A stretch of 64,000 nt of DNA from Bartonella queenslandensis (GTDB lineage Bacteria; Pseudomonadota; Alphaproteobacteria; Rhizobiales; Rhizobiaceae). The notes beneath the pieces were generated by a model. The model worked only from the letters and a program-made list of their open reading frames with translations, did not search any database and was not told where the DNA came from. Each line of letters begins with the position of its first letter. Position 1 is the first letter of the stretch. A program made the translations under genes and the position numbers. The stretch covers positions 248,001-312,000 of the forward strand of contig NZ_NAAI01000001.1 of NCBI RefSeq assembly GCF_018155095.1. The letters run 5' to 3'. Positions 60,066 to 64,000 of this stretch are shown piece after piece.

Positions 60066-60428
60066 TTATTTTCCTTTAATTTTTCCGATTGCCCATCCAA
60101 TTATCCCGCTAAATATGGCCATAACAGATCCGGTCAAGAATCCAAAACCCAAAGCTCCCATTGTAGAAAAAAAACCTAGAGTAATCGGTTCAAAAACTTT
60201 CTCAAATTTTCCTTCAATGGCGGATTCATTTTTTGCTCCATGTGTGAAATTGGGTACATAAAGAGCAGCTATATTGACAGCGTTTTTCTTTTCTTGTTCG
60301 ATGAGAGAAATAGTTTCCCATTGAGCATCATTTTTCAAATGATTAGCATGGACATTTATCACTTGTGAAAGTAAAAAAGAAATCACTATTAAAATATTTA
60401 ATACGTAAGTTTTCAATCCTTTAGTCAT
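60066..60428 (-). CDS. Small exported glycine-rich protein, paralogue 1 of 3
   Basis: A 120-residue protein of unknown function. The signal peptide is residues 1-28, cleavage after VHA. A polar middle (about 29-65) contains the shared ALYVPNF-like element. The conserved block ESAIEGKFEKVFEPITLG (68-85) follows, and then a glycine-rich hydrophobic stretch (about 82-115) with GxxG and GxxxG spacing, ending in basic residues. This could be a membrane-inserting or oligomerising segment. It shares all these parts with the genes at 60645 and 61180. Pilin-like, bacteriocin-like or Bartonella surface roles can only be guessed at. A GGTGA ribosome binding site is present, weaker than in the other two. 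Confidence 0.75.
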   Translation of the reverse strand: MTKGLKTYVLNILIVISFLLSQVINVHANHLKNDAQWETISLIEQEKKNAVNIAALYVPNFTHGAKNESAIEGKFEKVFEPITLGFFSTMGALGFGFLTGSVMAIFSGIIGWAIGKIKGK

Positions 60429-60644
60429 AATTTATCACCAATACTTTTTACTTCTATTTTAATTTGAATCGAATAGATACATCAGCAGAATTAGTACACA
60501 TTGAGGAAACAGAAGCATTTAAAGCTTTTTTCATTTTTAATGTGATAATTCATTCGTTTTTTGTCATAAACTATGGGTAAACATAGAATATATCCATAGT
60601 TGATGTTGCATACGAGAAGATCTTATTCTGATGAACTTTTAATT

Positions 60645-61007
60645 TTAATGAGATTTAAAAGACGATACTATTTTGCTTATTATCCATCCTAAAAACATGC
60701 CTATCATACTTGATGCATATCCAAGAGCCATCCCAATACCAAAAGTTCCTATTGTAACAGGTTCAACGACCTTTTCAAATTTTCCTTCAATGGCAGTTTC
60801 ATTTTCCACATCACCATTAAGGCTTGGTGTATAGAGAGAAACAGTACGGATTGCCCCCTTTCTTTTCTGTTTTATTGTAGAAACAAAAATATTCTCACGA
60901 TGCGTACTATTTTGCCAATAGTTTGCATGCACATCTACAACATGAGAAAGAGAAAAGGCAGACATAATAAAAATACTTAACATATGATTTTTTAAAATTT
61001 TAATCAT
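60645..61007 (-). CDS. Small exported glycine-rich protein, paralogue 2 of 3
   Basis: A 120-residue paralogue of the neighbouring genes. Signal peptide 1-28 (ending VVDVHA, then NYWQN), a basic middle (KQKRKGA) with SLYTPSL, the conserved block ETAIEGKFEKVVEPVTIG, and a glycine-rich hydrophobic C-terminus (IGMALGYASSMIGMFLGWII) ending SSFKSH. GAGG lies 6 bases before the ATG, within a leader sequence also found before paralogue 3. The 216-bp gap to paralogue 1 contains a 7-bp inverted repeat (60570-60576 with 60594-60600). Confidence 0.75.
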   Translation of the reverse strand: MIKILKNHMLSIFIMSAFSLSHVVDVHANYWQNSTHRENIFVSTIKQKRKGAIRTVSLYTPSLNGDVENETAIEGKFEKVVEPVTIGTFGIGMALGYASSMIGMFLGWIISKIVSSFKSH

Positions 61008-61179
61008 AATTTACCTCAAATACTTTATACTATTCGATATATATGCATAAATTTATACTTTAGATATAAGCTATATCATTTATATTTTTGTAGTATGAGT
61101 AGCTTCATTATGTAATGATTTTAAATAAATTATTAATACATAATGAAGCTATTATTCTAGAGAATTACACTAAATTAAA

Positions 61180-61536
61180 TTATTTGAACATCAATACTAT
61201 GTCTTTTATCCAACTTATTAGTGATCCTATAAAACTCATTGCATATCCAGCGAACAATAGTCCTACTCCTACAGTTATGGGTTCAACGACCTTTTCAACT
61301 TTTCCTTCAAAGGTTGTCCCATTTTCTGTTTTATAATTTACCGATGGAACATAGAAAGCAGTTGTAGAAACTGCATCAGATTTTGCATTCTTTACTTGTT
61401 CCATTAGGGGAACAGAAAACTCCCCTTTTGGAGCATGGTTTTTCAAATAGTTTGCATTAACATTTACAGTTTGTGAAAGAAAAAAAGTGCTCGCTATAAA
61501 AACACTTAATACGTAATTTTTAAATATTTTTACCAT
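61180..61536 (-). CDS. Small exported glycine-rich protein, paralogue 3 of 3
   Basis: A 118-residue paralogue and the first of the three in transcription order. Signal peptide 1-28 (ending TVNVNA, then NYLKNH), a middle with AFYVPSV, the conserved block GTTFEGKVEKVVEPITVG, and a hydrophobic C-terminus (VGLLFAGYAMSFIGSLISWI). The ATG has GAGG upstream in the leader shared with paralogue 2. A perfect inverted repeat AAACATA-CAA-TATGTTT (61574-61590) lies 38 bp upstream and may be an operator. The 172-bp gap to paralogue 2 leaves open whether one transcript covers all three. Confidence 0.75.
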   Translation of the reverse strand: MVKIFKNYVLSVFIASTFFLSQTVNVNANYLKNHAPKGEFSVPLMEQVKNAKSDAVSTTAFYVPSVNYKTENGTTFEGKVEKVVEPITVGVGLLFAGYAMSFIGSLISWIKDIVLMFK

Positions 61537-62572
61537 AACTTTACCTCAAATATTTTTATTTACATACGCAAGTAAACATACAATATGTTTATATAACTTA
61601 CTTTATAGTAAAGCACATATTTCATTATGTATTTTTAGTCAATACTGAAAATACATATTAAAAATTTAACTATAAATTTTTTATAAACATTATTGTAAAT
61701 AAGTAACAATAATAATTACATAAAATGTTTTATTATGTATGATATATAAAATAATATTATGTAGTTATCGCATCATATTTATAAAATTATTTTTTAATAC
61801 ATTTAGAGGTAATAAAATTGATAAAATTTTTTAGTATCAATTCTATAATAAAAAACATGAAAACTATGATGTATTATGAATAGAATTTCAGCAATTAAAC
61901 TATGATGAAGGGAAGATCTGAGATTTTAGGCGATATAGTAGTTATTTTCATTTTATTATAATAATATTACTTTTTGTTCTAGGCTTAATTATATATACTT
62001 TTATGGTATAGATAATAAAAAATCGATATTTCTCTCATAGTGTAAAGTAGAACTCAAGTTGGATAGAGATAAATGATATTATCATTAACGTTTTTCTCGC
62101 CAATGTGAACAGCATATTATTATGGTACAAAGCGATGTATAGAAGAATAGCAATTCAGATACATTTATGAGTGCTAAAAGAGCAGCATGGGAGAATATTT
62201 TTCAATATTTTTTTCTTTCCTAGCTGAAAAACTGCTTTTATTTTTTAGAAAGGGCGTTTTTCCTAAAGTTGGATTTCTTTTGAAAAAATCAGATTTCATT
62301 GCTTATTTAAAAACTCTATTAGGTACTTTCGGAAAATTTTGAGCAGCTGGTATCTCTTACGTTGTTTAACATCAACTCTTATATGTTTCATATTTACGTT
62401 CTAATTAAAAAAACTGTCAGGTGTTCAAGCCTATTTTTCAATGATACATGTGAGTGATAGAATAATAAAATTCCATAATATAAAATTTTTAGAGCATCAG
62501 CATCTTTGACATTTATAAAGGCAGAAAGATGGTATAGTCATACGTTTTACTTACTTTTAATAATACTAAAGT
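61537..62572. other. Very AT-rich gene-free stretch
   Basis: About 1 kb upstream of the secreted-protein cluster. It holds a perfect inverted repeat at 61574-61590 and a partial repeat tail at 62049-62090. No gene is supported; long A/T runs dominate, which gives stops in all frames. Confidence 0.5.
62049..62090 (+). repeat. Partial copy of the interspersed repeat (right end)
   Basis: GAACTCAAGTTGGATAGAGA and the following AAATGATATTATCATTAACG resemble the right end of the repeat (AATTCAAGTTGGATAACGCT, then AAATTATCGTTATAAA) with small insertions. The rest of the element is not seen. Confidence 0.35.
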
Positions 62573-62730
62573 CCTTGGTTCTTGAGATGATTCATTAAGA
62601 GGCGTTTTTATGCTTTTTTTATTTGTTTCGACATATTCAGATTTGAAATAAGAGAACTTTACGATATTCATTTTTTTGTTTATGCTGAATAATGCTAAAT
62701 TATCATTATAAACCAATATGTTGTATGTAA
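62573..62730 (+). repeat. Interspersed repeat, copy 3
   Basis: Third clear copy. The left part is CCTTGGTTCTTGAGATGATT, then CATTAAGAGGCG; the middle is GATTTGAAATAAGAGAACTT; the right end is CTGAATAATGCTAAATTATC, then ATTATAAACCAATATGTT. It is shorter than copies 1 and 2 because the spacer is reduced. Confidence 0.65.
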
Positions 62731-62753
62731 ATTGTTTAGTATGGAATGTTATT

Positions 62754-63062
62754 CTATAATAAGTGGGAATCTATTTTTTTGTCTTTTGTAATTTTAAAAA
62801 GGCTGTATCCGTTGATGCTATTAAAGTACTGTTTAAGGAGCAATACCAATAAACCTTCAACAAATTTACGAGATTTAGATTGAGAAAGTACAATTCCTTA
62901 TAACTCAGCAAGGATACTTTTATCGTTTTCAATAAACTCTTGTATTCTATAGATTCCGAGAACTTTAATGTGTTCCCCTATGGTCAATACGAACATAGCA
63001 TATAGTTTCACTATGTTGAGTAATATATTTTTAATGAGCTGAGGAGGGTATGGTTTTAGCAT
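62754..63062 (-). pseudogene. Decayed ORF of unknown family with one internal stop
   Basis: From ATG 63062 one frame runs 103 codons to TAG at 62754, interrupted only by a TAA after residue 54. Segments are LKPYPPQLIKNILLNIVKLY, GEHIKVLGIYRIQEFIENDK, then after the stop SQSKSRKFVEGLLVLLLKQY. So long a near-open frame is uncommon in sequence this AT-rich, which suggests a recently disabled gene. No family is recognised. It could also be chance. Confidence 0.35.
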
Positions 63063-63148
63063 AGTAATTTACATCTTATTGAGCAAGGCATAATATCCTT
63101 TTTTTGCCAAATCTAGTCATTTATCAGGATAGGCTGCTGATGTTGGGA

Positions 63149-63370
63149 CTAGGATATTGGATTATAGAGAGAGAAGCAGTTTACCGGTAGATTTAATTTC
63201 CCAAAAGTTGTATTTCCCCCAAGTTGTATTTCTATGAGTCTGTATCCCTTCTTTTTTGCTTTTTTAAAAGCATGTGCAATGGCTAAACACATAGTTTCTG
63301 GACGAGAGAGCATATTTTTCTTCTTTACATTGAGATACAACACGCTCCGTGTTGTGAAACACTCATTCAT
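63149..63370 (-). CDS. Possible small hypothetical protein (doubtful)
   Basis: A 73-codon frame with a basic middle (AHAFKKAKKKGYRLIEIQ). It is not recognised and has no clear ribosome binding site. It lies just upstream, on the same strand, of the decayed ORF at 62754-63062, so the two could be parts of one old locus. A 12-base unit (AAGTTGTATTTC) is repeated in tandem within it near 63205-63235. It may be a relic rather than a gene. Confidence 0.25.
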   Translation of the reverse strand: MNECFTTRSVLYLNVKKKNMLSRPETMCLAIAHAFKKAKKKGYRLIEIQLGGNTTFGKLNLPVNCFSLYNPIS

Positions 63371-63471
63371 TGAAGTTATTATAAAAGGATAAAAGCGAGA
63401 AGGGGAGAATATTTGGGTAAAAATGCTTCCTTACAAAAGTTTACAAACTGATATATTCAAGACGATTTTTT

Positions 63472-64000
63472 TTACAATAAATCGCGCCATACTGCCATTG
63501 CTTCTAAGACTTCTCCTAAATGAGCATGTTTTGCGATAACTGTTTCTGCACCAGCTTCTGCAAGTGCATTAGAATGGCCAAGATAGCTATGTGATCCTCC
63601 TGTAAAGCCGATGACACGCATACCTGCGGCTATGGCGGCATGAACACCATGAAGTGAATCTTCTATAACAATAGTATTTTGCGGCTCTACTTGTAATTGT
63701 TGTGCGGCAAAAAGAAAAACATCAGGGGCAGGTTTCGTTTTTTTTGTTCCAACTTCAGGGGCTGAAAATATTTTACCTTCAAAAAGGTCATAGAGATCAA
63801 CAGTGGTGAGCATTTCTTTGATATCTACGCTTTTTGCATTAGAGCAGATACAGTAGGGATAGCGTGTTTGAATAACTTCTATAGCTTCTCTTACATCATC
63901 AATAGCGCGTAATTCAGTTTTTATTTTTGTACGAAAAATATTGGTCATCTGATCTATGAGTTGAGCAGAAATTGGTTTTTCTGTTTCCTGTTCAACGTGT
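63472..64000 (-). CDS. HAD superfamily hydrolase (phosphatase/phosphoglucomutase type), partial
   Basis: The gene runs off the right edge: the frame stays open from the ATG at 63948 up to position 64000, so the true start lies outside. The visible 176 codons contain HAD motif II (CSNA), the motif III lysine (KTKPAPDVFLFAA) and motif IV (IVIEDSLHGVHAAIAAGM). These fit HAD subfamily IA enzymes such as phosphoglycolate phosphatase or beta-phosphoglucomutase. The nucleophile motif I (DxD) is beyond the window. The substrate cannot be stated. Confidence 0.85.
   Translation of the reverse strand, partial: HVEQETEKPISAQLIDQMTNIFRTKIKTELRAIDDVREAIEVIQTRYPYCICSNAKSVDIKEMLTTVDLYDLFEGKIFSAPEVGTKKTKPAPDVFLFAAQQLQVEPQNTIVIEDSLHGVHAAIAAGMRVIGFTGGSHSYLGHSNALAEAGAETVIAKHAHLGEVLEAMAVWRDLL

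Noticed and set aside
61180-61536. Assignment of the small secreted proteins as VirB2/TrwL pilins
   Set aside because: Size and signal peptide fit, but VirB2-type pilins have two membrane helices soon after the signal peptide, whereas these have about 50 polar residues and then one C-terminal hydrophobic stretch; no secretion genes are adjacent.
1-64000. tRNA, rRNA and CRISPR features
   Set aside because: No T-loop plus acceptor pairing, no rRNA-like blocks and no regularly spaced direct repeats were found when reading both strands; small structured RNAs could still be missed by eye.

Overview
The window looks like chromosome of a Bartonella-type alphaproteobacterium (order Hyphomicrobiales/Rhizobiales). 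Evidence: AT-rich coding sequence, rhizobial gene neighbourhoods (xseB-dxs-tlyA-rlmD; glyQ-glyS; tldD-ialB-ctaB-ispH-thrB-rnhA; atpI-atpB-atpE-atpF'-atpF split from F1), an IalB (invasion associated locus B) family protein, and many long gene-free stretches holding decayed genes. That is the picture of a host-restricted genome undergoing reduction. The genus is an inference from content and style; no 16S or species marker is present.

Layout. 0-3.6 kb: edge of a methyltransferase gene, comF, grxC, ubiG, lysC. 3.6-5.4 kb: gene-poor, with a thymidylate-kinase-like pseudogene carrying four in-frame nonsense codons. 5.4-10.7 kb: nhaA antiporter, a large membrane-anchored unknown protein, an SLC13-type transporter. 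11.3-13.4 kb: TPR membrane protein and der. 14.2-18.4 kb: the FO half of ATP synthase with a near-consensus sigma70 promoter, flanked on both sides by relics of a tyrosine integrase gene. 18.4-25.5 kb: glyS/glyQ, a secreted TPR protein, polyprenyl diphosphate synthase, a tRNA-type N6-adenine methyltransferase. 25.6-31.7 kb: a 34-codon membrane ORF, S49 peptidase, ispE, rnhB, tsaC, a GlcD-like FAD oxidoreductase, a DUF6101-like protein. 31.7-40.8 kb: third integrase relic, purD, ubiA, pdxH, a CbpA-type DnaJ protein, fabI, aroC, ribB (with degenerate RibA domain), xseB. 41-45 kb: dxs, tlyA, rlmD-like. 45-53 kb: tldD, ialB, ctaB, ispH, thrB, rnhA, a DsbD-alpha-domain protein, yqgE. 53.5-59.6 kb: a degenerate GGDEF-EAL protein, M16 peptidase, thrC. 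59.6-63.4 kb: a very AT-rich island with three tandem paralogous small secreted proteins, repeats and decayed ORFs. The right edge holds the 3' part of a HAD phosphatase gene.

Pathway themes: isoprenoid/quinone supply (dxs, ispE, ispH, polyprenyl synthase, ubiA, ubiG), aspartate-family amino acids (lysC, thrB, thrC), heme O (ctaB) and ATP synthesis. The most interesting items are (i) the tandem family of small exported glycine-rich proteins at 60-61.5 kb, for which no function is recognised; (ii) a roughly 200-bp interspersed repeat with three clear and two partial copies, one of which supplies the stop codon of the GGDEF-EAL gene; (iii) an apparent excision of aa3-type cytochrome oxidase genes from around ctaB; (iv) three relics of the same integrase family. 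No CRISPR array, rRNA, tRNA or intact mobile element was seen.
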